A DNA stretch of 64,000 nucleotides from Hemicordylus capensis (Eukaryota > Chordata > Lepidosauria > Squamata > Cordylidae): assembly GCF_027244095.1 (NCBI RefSeq), contig NC_069662.1, positions 149,004,294 through 149,068,293 on the forward strand, in the 5' to 3' direction. The stretch's first letter is position 1. The number at the start of each line of letters is the position of its first letter. The position numbers and the translations under genes are program-made. Below are positions 1-11,189 of this stretch, in pieces. The notes beneath the pieces were generated by a model, which did not search any database, was not told the origin of the DNA, and was given only the letters and a program-made list of their open reading frames with translations.

Positions 1-203
1 TAGCATCAGCACTTGAATGGTACACTATAGATGATTCACGATCTGGTTACATGCACACCAAGGTTAAGGTATCATTTGGTAAATGGTTATCAGTATCCAC
101 CCTGAGATGTAATAATTCTTTGCTTTTACTTGCATGAACCAGCTGGGGAGGTTGGGCGGGGGTGGGGATGCTCATTGTGATTTCTGACAAGGCCTACACA
201 CCT

Positions 204-455
204 AAAGGTAAAGTGTGCCATCAAGTCGGTGTTGACTCCTGGTGACCACAGTGCCCTGTGGTTGTCTTTGGTAGAATACAGGAGGGGTTTACCATTGCCA
301 TCTCCCGCGTAGTATGAGACGATGCTTTTCAGCATCTTCCTATATCACTGCTGCCTGATACAGGTGTTTCCCATAGTCTGGGAAACATACCAGTGGGGAT
401 TCGGACCAGCAACTTCTGGCTTGCTAGTCAAGTCATTTCCCCACTGCGCCATTAG
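204..455 (-). mobile_element. Sauria-type tRNA SINE, near full length
   Basis: Read on the minus strand, the copy begins with a tRNA-like head: an A-box-like 'gcgcagtgggg' and a B-box region degraded to GGTCCGAATCC. A body with a short hairpin (gtttcccagactatgggaaac) follows, and the 3' tail ends in 'ggcacactttaccttt', the kind of BovB-like end known for Sauria SINEs. Seven further copies lie in this window (8.5, 17.5, 24.6, 24.9, 36.9, 41.3 and 47.7 kb), which defines the unit. Family name by recognition only. Confidence 0.75.
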
Positions 456-490
456 AACCGGAGTTAAGGGTGGCAAAACTCTACTCTGAC

Positions 491-640
491 CAAAGATTAT
501 ATTCATTCATTCATTCGATTTCTATACAACCCTTCCAAAAATGGCTCAGGGCGGTTTACACAGATAAATAATAAATAAGATAAGATGGATCTCTGTCCCC
601 AAAGGGCTCACAATCTAAAAAGAAACATTACACCCTTAGA
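491..640. repeat. Unclassified interspersed repeat 'X', copy 1
   Basis: Shares the block 'cccaaagggctcacaatct' followed by aaaaagaaac, preceded by a 'ggtttacacagataaa' stretch, with copies near 32.9, 34.8, 39.4 and 58.2 kb. It looks like the 3' end of an old retroelement, but I cannot name the family. It carries no coding capacity here. Confidence 0.5.
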
Positions 641-898
641 AATAGAAAACAGATGACAGCATTGCCATGCTTTCGATTTTCAGTGTGCTATCATGCTTTA
701 TTGTCCTAACCATCAGGCCTGCAGAGGCCACATTTGCAATGGTCTCTTAAAAGATGTTATTTTTTTAAAAGAACACAAAAACTACTCTAAAATTGTATGG
801 ATGTTAGAGGAATGAATGGAAATGGAAATTAACAGGAATGTCCTTCAAAGATGGACTCTCCATGGAGATGGACTCTCTATGGAGAGAGTGCATTGTTA

Positions 899-920
899 CC
901 CTAACGCTAACCCTAACCCT
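899..920 (+). repeat. Short interstitial telomere-like repeat
   Basis: About three and a half units of CCCTAA with one variant unit (CGCTAA) in otherwise ordinary sequence. The vertebrate telomere hexamer is TTAGGG/CCCTAA. A tract this short could be a double-strand-break repair scar or chance. Confidence 0.6.
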
Positions 921-1379
921 TTCCTCTGTGTAAAAATGACTGCAATTTAGCCCTAAACGCTTGGGGCTAGGGATAAGGAGGAGGTCTTAACACAGAGAAA
1001 GCTGTACCTGCAATAATGTGATCACCTATTTCCCCTACCCCTAGGGAGGTAGATGTTGCCAAAGATCACACTGGGCATTTGTTCCCTGAGATGATCTTGA
1101 TGGCCAACATTTTTTATTGCCTAGTCTTATCCAGTCCTAGTTATTGCTTCCTGAAGCTTGCCTTTCCAGCTTCCTACATTCATCCTATGTGGAACAAGCC
1201 CTGTCATTTCATTGCATGTCTAATTGACAAGTCCAAAGTGTACGGGGCTTGCATTAGCAAAGTACCAGGCAATGTGATGAGTGGGATGCGTGTGGAAGAA
1301 AGTCTTGTAGGTTGTAAGCAAGCCTGGGAGGGTCCAGCATATATGCTTGGCCCAGAGCTATGTTGTGTTGCCTCCACTC

Positions 1380-1670
1380 ATAGGTACATAGGAAGCTGCC
1401 TCACTCCGAGTCAGACCATTGGTACATCTCGCTCAGTGTTGTCTACACAGACTGGCAGGGACTTCTCCAAGGTAGCAGGCAGAAGTCTCTCTCAGCCCTA
1501 GCTTGGAGATGCCAGGGAGGGAACTTGAAACCTGCATGCAAGCATCTTCCCAGAGCAGTCCCATCCCCTAAGGGGAATACCTTACAGTGCTCATATATGT
1601 AGTCTCCCATTCATATGGAGCCAGGGCAGACACTGCTTAGCAAAGGGGACATGCTTGCTACCACAAGCTT
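1380..1670 (-). mobile_element. 5S rRNA/tRNA-Ala composite SINE
   Basis: Read on the minus strand, the copy starts with a 5S-like head containing 'gctaagcagtgtctgccctgg' and 'gaatgggagac', like the internal control region of vertebrate 5S rRNA. A degraded tRNA-Ala-like module with 'catctccaagctagggctga' follows, then a tail ending in 'ggcagcttcctatg'. The tail is on the left at 1380 and the 5S head on the right. It lies about 0.7 kb upstream of the GJD4 start codon. Confidence 0.7.
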
Positions 1671-2337
1671 CTTGATAAAGGCCAACACTGGGTGTGGAGA
1701 ACAAGTTATGTATTCCCAAGCAAAGAGGAGCTCTCTGAAATACGATTGGGTTCTGTGTCTTGATCACACTGAAGTGTTACACTGTTGGGAACCAGCTATT
1801 AGATCTCTTTAGTGGACCCTGAAAATAGGACTGCAGGGGAGAAAATATCATCTGAAGATGTGGCACTTGGTGTTTCTGTCTCCCCTTTCCTCACGTTACC
1901 CATTTTTATCACTCAGGAAAACAAAGCCGCTTCTATTATCTCTTCGGCTGCTCCATTTCTCTTTCACCACTGAACTATCCCAGCAATTTCAGGAGGCTGG
2001 AATGCCCCGGGAGGGTAAGAATAGCCAACAATGGCAGAGATTATTCCTGGTGTCTTTTGTCCTCTTGCAGTTGTTGGGGCAGAGGTAAGAGCAACAAATA
2101 GGTCTGGGAAGCCTTCCTTACATTTTGCTGGGCTTCCGAAGGAAGGCTTGTTCTGTCCTCCTCTGCAAAAGCGTGCAGCTTTATTTGATTATTCCTGTTC
2201 CTGGCTGGTTTTTTGGTTTATTTATTTTTTCCCTAGTGTGTTTTGCCCTCTCTGTTTTAGATCTGCCATGGTTATGAACATTCTCCGTTCCTTCTTATGC
2301 CTTCAGTAGGTGAGGTTTTCTGCGACCACATTCAGAC

Positions 2338-2401
2338 ATGGAATTCTGGGATTCACTTGGCTTTTTAATCATCACTCTCAGCTACAATGTGACCATTATA
2401 G
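2338..2401 (+). CDS. GJD4: GJD4 coding exon 1 (connexin delta-4, N-terminal helix)
   Basis: Encodes MEFWDSLGFLIITLSYNVTII plus the first base of the next glycine codon. This closely matches the cytoplasmic N-terminal helix of mammalian GJD4 (MEGVDLLGFLIITLNCNVTMVG as I recall it). A consensus donor GT at 2402 (g|gtgagt) follows, giving a phase-1 intron, and the reading frame continues exactly at the exon 2 acceptor. Connexin genes often have an intronless ORF; delta-4 and delta-2 are known to break the ORF after this N-terminal segment. The ATG is chosen by homology of the start. No promoter motif can be called with confidence upstream. Confidence 0.93.
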
Positions 2402-5400
2402 GTGAGTATCTAGAAACCTATAGCTTCGTTTTATTTTTCATGGTTGGCACAATTCCTGGAACCGATGTCTGGTTTTTGGCTGTTTCAAACATCCATTTAT
2501 TTTTTGACCAACACCTATGCAGAAATGTTGTAAATGAAATGTACAAGTAAGTAACCCTGATTAATAAGGAAGTTTGGGTTTTATTTGTTTGTTGGGTTGT
2601 GTTATTTTATCTCCATCAATTAATGTAACACATAGAAAGATTATAGCAAATGTAGGCACACTAGTTGCTTATGTGATTGCCCAGTAATCTGACTAGTGAT
2701 GTAGAAGTTGCACAAGAAAATAAGAATATTTCTTCAAGTAATACGGTGGGCATTGCTGGATCACCTGTTGGGTTGTGGGTTTTTTTGCACACTTCAATGC
2801 ATATTATGTGGTAACAACAAGCATTGTGTTCTAGCTGTTAAAAGAGGGATCTTGACGGTTTCCCCTGTTTGATTTATGCTAGCATGTTCTTTTCACTCTT
2901 TGGCAAGATTGTGTCCTAATTCTGGGCTGGTCCCCAAAGTGTAGTAATGGCAATCATCTTTGTTAAGGCCAGGTCTTAAAAAAGAATCCGGGTTATTTAT
3001 CCTGGTCAAATGCTAATTAATCAAGGCAATTTGACCAGGATTGCCTTGAAATTCTGAGTTCACCCAATTGGCTCCACAGGGCTCACTAATCCTGATTAGC
3101 TTTTTAACCAGGATCCTTGTGATTGTGTGAATTCAGCCAATTTTGCTTTAGGCAAAATCTGATGACATGTTAAGAGCTAAACTCATATGTCTCCACATTC
3201 AGGCTGATTTCCATTGGGACAGGCAATCTTTCCCCACTATGTAAACTGATTACATATGTGCCCAGTATAGAATTAAAGAGTTAGAATGGGTCATAAAGGT
3301 ATCTAGACCAGCAGCTGCCCACAGGCATGACATTCCTCCCACTAGCCCCTCTCAATCAGCCTACAAAACCCAAATGATGATTTGTTGTTGTTATACCTTC
3401 CCTACCCCTCTTCCCTTCTGGGCTGGGAGAGTGGTCTAAGCTATAGCGGAAGGTTGGTCTCTCCTGGCCTTCCTCCCAGCAGCTTATTGGTTGCTCTACT
3501 CTTCCTGATTGCTCTAATTGCGCTGGGCAATCGGAGGGTGAGTGAGAGTCACCCGGTGGGCTTTTTTCCAACTTTCATCCTTATACAGGAGAGCAACACC
3601 TGGCTGAGGGCCAGGGCAGGACCTTCGGATAGCGGTGTATTGTTGCCATTATTGGGTGTGTCTGGTAAAACAGTAGTACATGTGCTGGTGACCTCCAGGC
3701 TTGACTACTGAAATGCACTCTACGTGGGGCTGCCTTTGTACATGGTTCGGAAATGACAACTGGTTCAGAATGCGGCAGCCAGGTTGATTTCTGGGAAAAC
3801 CCAAAGGGATCACATAACACAGATTTTGAAAGAATTGCACTGGCTGCCGATATGTTTCCAAATGAAATGCACAGTCCTGGATATTACCTATAAAGCCCTG
3901 ACTGGCTTAGGTCCAGGGTACTTAAGAGACCAATTGCCTTCTTTGTCATGAACCCTGCCACCTATTAAGATAATCTGGGGAGGTCCGGTTACTGTCGCCA
4001 CCAGCTCATCTGGTGGCAACTCAGGGCCGGGCCTTCTCTGAGGCTGCCCAGGGCTTTGGAATGCACTCCCTGTCAAAACAAAGAGTTGCTCCATTTCTGA
4101 ATGCTTTTTAGAAGACCCTCAAGACACACCTTTAACTGTTTAATGTTTGTATCCTGTGATATTATATTAATTGTTTCACTCTGCGAATTGTTTTTAATTG
4201 GTTTTATTCTGGGAAAGTGTTTTAATTGTTTTTAATTTTTATCTTGCAATCTGTGTTGTGTACAACACCTAGAGATCTATATATCAGGTGATCTATAAAT
4301 ATGGTCAATAAATAAATAATACATTAATACCATCCATGTTCTTGGTGCTTTATGAGATGACAGGTCCCTGACCCAAGGAGCTGTACAATCTAAAATGGAT
4401 AGTGGGGAAAGGATAGAGGGCCAGGAGAGGCGAGGAAAGAATGTAAGCAGATGCCGTTCTGACTGCTTGAGAATTAAGACTGGTTGAGTTAAGCAAGGGC
4501 TTCATGGGAAAGTTGGGTTTCCAGGAAGTGGTTCATGATGAAAAGAGAAACAGAGCAGAGGTTCTGTAAGAGCATTAGGACCAGGGTGTGTGGATATTTC
4601 TTCATAAACCAGAGGAAGGCAGTTGGTGGCCCTCAAACACTGCTCATACGGACTCTAGCATATAACCCCAAATGGGCGTTATATGCTGGGGTGCTGGGCA
4701 CCTCAGCTCCTTTCTCCCATATGAGTCAAGACATGGGTGAAGGCTCTTTAACAACCTCCTCATGTCAGCAAAGGCAACAGTGTCCTGCCCTTATTATGCA
4801 CATCAGCTATTGGCTCGCACACGCTCGACAAAACACAGGAAATTGAAATGTTCAGCCAAAGATCATGAGGGATGAACTCTACCTAAATCTCTGCTGTTGT
4901 CAGGTCTTTGTCTGTAGCTCAGCTGATTTAGGAAGGAGTCAGTGGAAGGGAATGTTGCTGGCCCATCAGCCTTTGGTCATTTAAAAATAATCTAGGTTTT
5001 TGGGTGATTTTTTTTTAAACAACCTCATTACATTTAAGAGAAGAGTTAAGGCTCTTGCAAACTCACTCACTCATGCACCAAAATGCATGGAAATTGTAAG
5101 TTAAGACATCCACCTTAACTTCCAAAGCAGCAAACATTCTATGGTCTTGCATATTGTGCTTGCTTAGCCTCTTGTGCGCCCATGCTTTCCTTTGGTCTTC
5201 CCAGTTCCATATAGAGAAAGGGTCCCTATATGGGCCTTTTCCAGGTCCATATAGGGAAAGGAAGGGCTATGTGTGCCACTAGATAGTCACCACCCCCACA
5301 GAATCCTGAGCTTCTCTCTCTCTCCCCAACTTGCAGAAGAAGAGAACACTGGGACTGAAATAATAGTATTTTCAACTGTTGTATGTATGTATTGGTTTAT

Positions 5401-5610
5401 TTCGGCCCAAGGCCAGCATAAACTGTTATAATGGTAAAATGCAGTTTGAGTCATCCACCTTACAGTAATTATATATAAGCATCCCTACACTTGTATAATA
5501 GCCTCTGTTAAAAACCAGTCACCAACCTGGTTCATAAATACCACAAGGGCTGTCTGGAATGCTGCATCCCTCTTACTGATGATGTCCCTACCCCTGTTCT
5601 TCCTTTACAG
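2402..5610 (+). other. GJD4: GJD4 intron 1 (phase 1)
   Basis: Bounded by a gtgagt donor at 2402-2407 and a pyrimidine-rich acceptor ending in ttacag at 5605-5610. The interior holds an L2-like LINE 3' end (about 3600-4320) and short imperfect inverted repeats near 3000-3050. Nothing else in it looks coding. Confidence 0.9.
3600..4320 (+). mobile_element. L2-like LINE 3' end, decayed
   Basis: Translation in the + frames gives the typical C-terminal LINE-2 string with stops: TSRLDY, NAL..GLP, QNAAARLI, HITQILKELHWLP, YKALTGLGPGYL, then FLEDPQDTPL. A non-coding tail ending in an AATAAAT-like repeat follows at about 4308-4318. Several stops and frame changes show it is old. It sits in the sense orientation inside the GJD4 intron. 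Confidence 0.75.
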
Positions 5611-6779
5611 GGAAAATTTGGTTAACTCTTGTGATATTGCTGAGACTGATGGTGATCTTCTTAGCGGCATACCCTCTCTACCAAGATGAACAGGAACGTT
5701 TCATCTGCAACACCTTGCAGCCGGGATGCGCCAATGTGTGTTATGACATGTTTGCTCCAGTGTCCCACTTTCGGTTCTGGCTCATTCAGGCCGTGTCTGT
5801 CCTGCTCCCTTACACCTTGTTTGGTGTCTATGTTTTGCACCAGGTGGCCAGGCAGGTTGTGAAGACATATTCCTTGCCTTATCGTCAGTACAAAGAGATC
5901 AAAGATACCACGGGCCACAAAGCTCCAAAGAAATCCTCTAAAGGTGCAGCAAGGCGAAGAGTCTCCTGTGAGGCCAATGAAATGGATATTCCAGATTTTT
6001 CAGGAGCATACATAGTTCACCTTCTTGTGAGAATGCTGATAGAGGTTGGTTTTGGAGCCAGTCATTATTATCTCTTTGGATTCCTCGTTCCAAGACGGTT
6101 CTCCTGTTACCATTCCCCTTGTACCAGTACTGTTGACTGCTACATCTCGAGGCCCACGGAAAAATCCATCATGATGCTTTTCATCTGGGGCCTTAGTGGT
6201 TCCTCTTTTCTCCTTAGCATCGTCGACCTGATCTTTTCCTTCCGAACCAACGCCGTGAGAAATCGCAGGAATAAAATGCTGTTGGAAAGGGTTAGGATGG
6301 AGGAGAACTGTGGACTTGGCCCACACTGTGGGGATAAGCCAAACAAAGATTTGTTTGGCCACGGGGGCCTTCCCATCACTGATAACTGTGCCAATGGAGG
6401 TCCCTGTTTGCTTGGCTGTGATGGTCTCTCTTTTCAATCCAAGCTCTCATCCCAGAAAACTGTTGGCTGTAACCCCAACAGTAGTGGCAAGAAGTCATGT
6501 ATTGCGGCCACTAGTCAAGATGGCAAGGGGGAGCCTTTACGTGGGAGTGAGCAGCAAGCGGTTTCGTGTGAGCACTCCAGATGCGATCAGCACTCGTGCT
6601 CCTTCAAAGGGACCTCGTCGTTTAAATCCCAGGAAGGATGCCCTCATGGCATTCATTCATCTGCCAGTTTCAGCAGGCCCTCGGTTCATTATTCTACTCT
6701 TGAGAGGAAGGCTTCAGACATTCAGTCTGTCTGCAGCAGTGCTGGGTGTTCGAGATCTAAAAAATCTGAATGGGTGTAA
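5611..6779 (+). CDS. GJD4: GJD4 coding exon 2 (connexin delta-4: membrane domains and tail)
   Basis: Gap-junction subunit: six connexins form a hemichannel in the plasma membrane, and two hemichannels dock to join neighbouring cells. Joined to exon 1 the protein is 410 residues; human GJD4 is about 370. Visible parts: TM1 about 22-43; first extracellular loop with C54-x6-C61-x3-C65; TM2 about 75-97; a basic cytoplasmic loop; TM3 about 152-178; second extracellular loop with C187-x4-C192-x5-C198; TM4 about 208-231; a long cytoplasmic tail. Both cysteine triads match the connexin docking signature. The C-terminus KKSEWV matches the human RKSEWV end. The tail (about 232-410) holds 13 cysteines, unusual compared with the human tail. 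The splice acceptor gives the only in-frame join to MEFWDSLG. No clear AATAAA is seen just downstream. In mammals GJD4 (Cx39/Cx40.1) is tied to developing muscle; that role here is inferred. Confidence 0.96.
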
Positions 6780-7002
6780 AGAGCTAAAATGGAGCATGGT
6801 GTATTGGATAGAATCATGTATCATTTTTGAATGGAATTAGAAACATAGGAAGAGCTTTCCATTTCTTGCATCTGAAAATATAAATCACTGGAGTTAGGTA
6901 GCTATTTAGGACTCGACAAAGCTCCCCCCCCCCGCCCTTAAACTAGGTGGTCTCTTACTAATCAAGGAATAGGAGTACTGTCCACACGTTGCAAAATGTG
7001 CA

Positions 7003-7232
7003 TTATTATTATTATTATTATTATTACATTTATATCCCGCTCTTCCTCCAAGGAGCCCAAGTACTACATACTTGAGTTTCTCTTTCACAACAACCCTGTG
7101 AAGTAGGTTAGGCTGAGAGAGAAGTGACTGGCCCGGAGTCACCCAGCAAGTCTCATGGCTGAATGGGGATTTGAACTCGGGTCTCCCTGGTCCTAGTCCA
7201 GCACTCTAACCACTACACCACGCTGGCTCTGC
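7003..7232 (-). mobile_element. MIR-like (Squam3-type) SINE with ATT tail
   Basis: On the minus strand: a tRNA-like start 'gtggtgtagtggttagagtg' and B-box-like 'gagttcaaatccc', then a core 'cctaacctacttcacaggg' followed by ttgttgtgaa, close to the MIR/Ther-1 core. The copy ends in an ATT microsatellite (7003-7026) at the element's 3' side. It lies about 220 bp past the GJD4 stop. A Ther-1-derived family, Squam3, is known in scaled reptiles; assignment is by recognition. Confidence 0.75.
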
Positions 7233-7336
7233 CATGAAGGTGCCTCCTTTTCCCAAGCCAGGAAAACACACAAGTGATTGATGATAGATCAAAAAAGAAC
7301 GTGTATCTCCCTAAACACAGAGTTATGTTAGACCTG

Positions 7337-7640
7337 CAGAGCTGGTCTTGCAGTTGCGAACATGAATTGTCCCCTTTTATTAAGCAGGGTGCGTCTTGGT
7401 TTTCATTTGGATGGATGGCTACATCTGAGCACTGTCTGCTGTAAGATTCCCCCTTTTGGGGTGGGGCCCCTTCTGCTTTGTATTCCGAAGGCCCCAGGTT
7501 CCATTCATGGCAGCTCCAGATAGGGCTGGGAAAGACCTCTGCCTGATACCTTGGAGAGCCACTGCCAGTTTGAGTAGACCACACTGCGCTTGATGGACTA
7601 GTGGTCCGACTCAGAATAAGGCAGCTTCCTATGTTCATTT
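7337..7640 (+). mobile_element. 5S rRNA/tRNA-Ala composite SINE
   Basis: Head with 'attaagcagggtgcgtcttgg' and 'tttggatggatggctac' is 5S-like. A degraded tRNA-Ala-like module with 'ggccccaggttccattcatgg' follows, and the copy ends in 'ggcagcttcctatgttc'. It is more diverged than the copies at 27.5 or 43.3 kb. Confidence 0.65.
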
Positions 7641-7703
7641 CTGCAATCTGAAGAGCGTCAGGCACTGAAAACCACCAAACATTTTGACTTGTTGCAGACA
7701 TAG

Positions 7704-8040
7704 AGCCCTTTCTCAGAGTCAATGAGAAGGGCTGGGCAGTGTGGAAGGCAGCAGAAGCTCATCTTCCCCGCAGATGATCCGGCTACTGGTCCTGGAGGGT
7801 CAGGGCACACGATACTGCGCACCCAGATGGTACCCTGCTTTGCCCAGCAATGCAGATTTGTGGGGGGTTGGGACAGGTCATCCCGCCCCCTGGAACTCCG
7901 ACAATGCACTGTGCAAACATGCGGTGCATTGTGGGTATCCCAGCAGCGATCGTTGGGTGTCTGTCACCACTACAGCATAGCTGAAAGCATCTGGTGCTGC
8001 AGATGATTGGGAAAACTGGGCTAAAGGAGCGCTCACTTCC
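7704..8040. mobile_element. Non-autonomous DNA element (MITE) with hairpin end
   Basis: Opens with a hairpin (agccctttctca / tgagaagggct, 7704-7734). Contains a 'caatgcactgtgcaaacatg' block followed by cggtgcattgtggg, and a 'gcgctcacttcccttaacct' end block. Both blocks recur in the element near 10.9-11.1 kb, and the tgcactgtg block recurs in the insert at 48.3-48.6 kb. No ORF; superfamily not determined. Confidence 0.45.
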
Positions 8041-8059
8041 CTTAACCTCATTTTAGAGG

Positions 8060-8345
8060 CAGACTCCGCAGGTGGGGCCGCGAATGTTTTTAAAAATTAA
8101 TTTAAAAAAACAAAAACAAAAACCTTATCCCCTCCAGGGGTGTTCTCCAAGGCAGCAGCAGGAGTGGTAGTCTGTGGAGGTTCCCCTTCCCCACCCCCCT
8201 CCGGTCTCCCTTCGGTCAAAAACCAGCCCGTTTGGCTGTTCTTTGGCCCGTTTTTGCCTTTTCTCCCAGTGCAGTGGCCATTTTGGAGGCCACAGTGCCT
8301 GCTCAATGGGCCTCTGCATGGCCTGGCATGACCAATGAATGCAGA
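8060..8345. mobile_element. Fragment of the GAACC-rich MITE family
   Basis: Shares with the copy at 54.6-55.3 kb the interior 'gtgcagtggccattttggag' followed by gccac, 'gggcctctgcatggcctggc', and the passage about 'gtttggctgttctttggccc'. The GAACC-rich ends seen in other copies are missing here. Confidence 0.45.
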
Positions 8346-8349
8346 TACA

Positions 8350-8480
8350 GTCATTCACACACAAAAAATGTACCATACTTACCTGAATCCAAGATAAAGT
8401 TTTTTCCAAGTTCCTTGACATTAAAATTTGAGGGGTTGTCTTAAATTCAGAGTCCTAATTCTTTTGGCTAAATACAGGTA
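8350..8480. repeat. Unclassified repeat 'Y', copy 1
   Basis: Contains 'cttaaattcagagtc' and 'acctgaatccaag' blocks shared with 11.19-11.42 kb, and more weakly with 14.23-14.36 and 53.1-53.3 kb. Unknown family. Confidence 0.4.
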
Positions 8481-8495
8481 CAACCTCTATAGGAA

Positions 8496-8622
8496 AGGTT
8501 GTGCTGTTGAGTCGATGTCAGCTCCTGGCAGCCACGGAGCCATGTGGTTTTCTTGGTAGAATACAGGAGTGGTTTGCCATTGCCTTGCTCCCGCGTAGTA
8601 TGAGATGATGCCTTTCAGCATC
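8496..8622 (-). mobile_element. Sauria-type SINE, 3' part only
   Basis: Minus-strand copy of the tail half of the family (gtagaatacaggagtggttt, 'atgcctttcagcatct'). The tRNA head is missing. Confidence 0.65.
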
Positions 8623-8769
8623 TGTATTTAAATAGGATTCTGAATGTAGGACAACCTCTCGATTTTTAACATCAAATATCTTGGAAAAAACCAAGAGGGC
8701 TAGCTGGGTAGAAACCTTAAAAAGCTCACATCCCCTCAGACAATCCGGTCTTTTCCTTTGGGCAGGCAG

Positions 8770-10856
8770 ATAACATAAGAACAGCCCTGCTGGATCAGGC
8801 CCAAGGAGGCCCGTCTAGTCCAGCATCCTGTTTCACACAATGGCCCACCAGATGATGCCGGAATCCACAGGCAGGGGTTGAGGGCGTGCCCTCTCGCCTG
8901 CCATTACTCCCCTGCAACTGGTACTCAGAGGCATCCTGCCTTTGAGGCTGGAGGTGGCCCACAGCCCTCCGACTAGTAGCCATTGATAGACCTCTCCTCC
9001 ATGAAGTCATCCAAACCCCTCTTAAAGCCTTCCAGGTTGTTGGCTGTCACCACATCCTGTGGCAGAGAGTTCCACAAGTGGATCATGCGTTGTGTGAAAA
9101 AGTACTTCCGTTTGTTGGTCCTAGACCTCCTGGCAATCAATGTCATGGAGTGACCCCTGGTTCTAGTGTTGTGTGAGAGGGAAAAGAATTTCTCTCTCTC
9201 CACTTATCCCATGACCGCTAAGTTTCCTCAGGAGTCTTTGATGAGGAACTTTGTCAAAAGCTTTTTGGAAGTCCAGGTAGACTATGTCAACTGGATCACC
9301 TTGATCCACACACTCGTTGACACTCTCAAAGAAGTCCAAAAGGTTGGTGAGGCAAGATTTCCCTTTGCGGAAGCCATGCTGGCTCACTCCCAGCAGGGCC
9401 TGTTCTTCTAGGTGCTTTACAATTTTATCCTTGAGGATGCTTTCCATCAATTTGCCTGGAACGGATGTTAGGCTAACCGGCCTGTAATTTTCCGGATCGC
9501 CCCTGGATCCCTTCTTGAAAATCGGTGTTACATTTGCTACTCTCCAGTCCTCTGGTACAGAGCCCGATTTCAGGGATAAGTTAAATATTTTAGCAAGGAG
9601 GTCGGCAATTTCACATTTGAGTTCTTTGAGGACTCTTGGATGGATGCCATCTGGCCCTGGTGACATGTTAGCTTTCAGTTTTTCCAGACAGTTTAGAACA
9701 TCATCTCTTGTCACTTCTATCTGACTCAGCTCTCTAGCCTCCATCCCTAAAAAGCCTGGTTCAGGAACAGGTATATGCTCAGTATCCCCTGCCGTGAAGA
9801 CAGATGCAAAGAACTCATTCAGCTTCTCTGCAACCTCCATATCCTCCTTGATAATCCCTTTCACTCCCTCATTGTCTAATGGTCCAACTGCCTCCCTAGC
9901 AGGTTTCCTGCTTCTGATGTACTTAAAGAAGTTTTTGTTATTCCCCTTGATACTTTTGGCTAAATGTTCCTCAAACTCTCTTTTTGCCTTCCATATTGTC
10001 ACCTTGCATTTCTTTTGCCAGAGTTTGTGTTCCTTTCTGTTCTCTTCATTTGGACAGGCCTTCCAATTTTGGAAGGAAGTCTTCTTCCCTTTTATGGCTT
10101 CCTTGACGGTACCTGTTAGCCACTCTGGCATCCTCCAGGACTTAGTGGTACCTTTCCTTCTTTGGGGTATACAATATAACTGGGCTTCTAGTATTGTGGT
10201 TTTGAGTAAACTCCATGCATTCTGGAGCGAAGTGACTCTCCTGATTTGCCCCCTCAGCTTTCTTTTCACCATACTCCTCATTTTGGAGAAGTTTCCTCTT
10301 CTGAAATTCAAAATGTCTGTGTTAGACATACTTGGTGATTCTCTCCCCGCATGTATGCTGAATTTGATGGCACTGTGGTCACTGTTCCCTAAAGGGTCGA
10401 TGACACTGGCGTCACGTACCAGGTCCTGGGTGTCACTCAGAATTAGATCCAAGGTTGCCTTCTCTCTGGTTGGTTCCATGACCAACTGTTCTAGGGCACA
10501 GTCATTTAGCGTATCTAGAAATTTGACCTCTTTGTCCTGATTTGAATGTGAATTTACCCAGTCTATGTGTGGGTAATTGAAATCACCCATAATTACAGCC
10601 CTGCCTCTCCTTGACGCCTCCCTGATTTCCTCCTGCAACTCCCAGTCACTGTCGGCATTATGATCCGGAGGGCGATAGCATGTCCCCAGTAGCACGTTCC
10701 CTTTCCGGCCTTGTATAGTCACCCACAGGATTTCTGTGGAGGACTCCAGTCCACCTAGGTTTTCTAGCTTGTTAGATTCTATCCCTTCTTTAACATACAG
10801 AGCTACCTCTCCTCCAAGGTGCCCCTCCCTGTCCTTTCTATAGCGTTTATACCCAG
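8770..10856 (-). mobile_element. CR1 LINE, 5' truncated and internally deleted
   Basis: ORF2 fragment on the minus strand. From about 10855 down it has the C-terminal part of the endonuclease (ALYVKEG, GTCYRPPDHNADSDW, IMGDFNYPHIDW, DLILSDTQDLV, GNSDHSAI), then the linker, then reverse transcriptase motifs (NMSPGPDGIHPRVLKELK, VANVTPIFKKGSRGDPENYR, GFRKGKSCLTNLLDF, VYLDFQKAFDKVPHQRLL). Just after LDFQKAFD the frame jumps near 9200 to the extreme C-terminus (RMIHLWNSLPQDVVTANNL..FKRGLDDFMEERSINGY). The RT palm with the catalytic YADD box is therefore gone, an internal deletion of several hundred bases. The 3' UTR runs to about 8770 (aacataagaacagccctgct on the plus strand). The 578-codon open frame suggests it is fairly young. 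Not mobile alone. Confidence 0.9.
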
Positions 10857-11170
10857 ATCTCCCACCCAGATGATTATCGGCTGCTGCTGGTAGCAACAAG
10901 GGTCAGGGTCCCAGATACATCACCCCGCATTGTTCCCCCGGAGCTCCCATAATGCACTGTTCTACGTGAGTGTGCGGTGCATTATGGGAATCCCCCGTTT
11001 CCTCCCTGAAGCCAGCCAGGAAGCCCGTAGTCTGCCATCTCTGGTTGGGGCTGCCAGATGATCACGAAAATGGGTTTAGGAAAGCGCTCGCTCTCCTAAC
11101 CTCATTTTGGAGGATGGCTCCGTAGGCAGGTTTGCTGCCGGCAACACCTGTGTGTGCAGAACAGGGCTGG
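10857..11170. mobile_element. Non-autonomous DNA element (MITE), related to 7.7-8.0 kb
   Basis: Shares 'cataatgcactgttctacgt', 'gcggtgcattatgggaatcc' and a 'gcgctcgctctcctaacctc' end block with the element at 7.7-8.0 kb. It abuts the 5' break of the CR1 copy. No ORF. Confidence 0.45.
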
Positions 11171-11189
11171 ACTTCCTTATCCCAGTTTT

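Noticed and set aside
9794-10540. 248-codon plus-strand frame inside the CR1
   Set aside because: It is the antisense of the CR1 ORF2, which has clear RT motifs on the minus strand.
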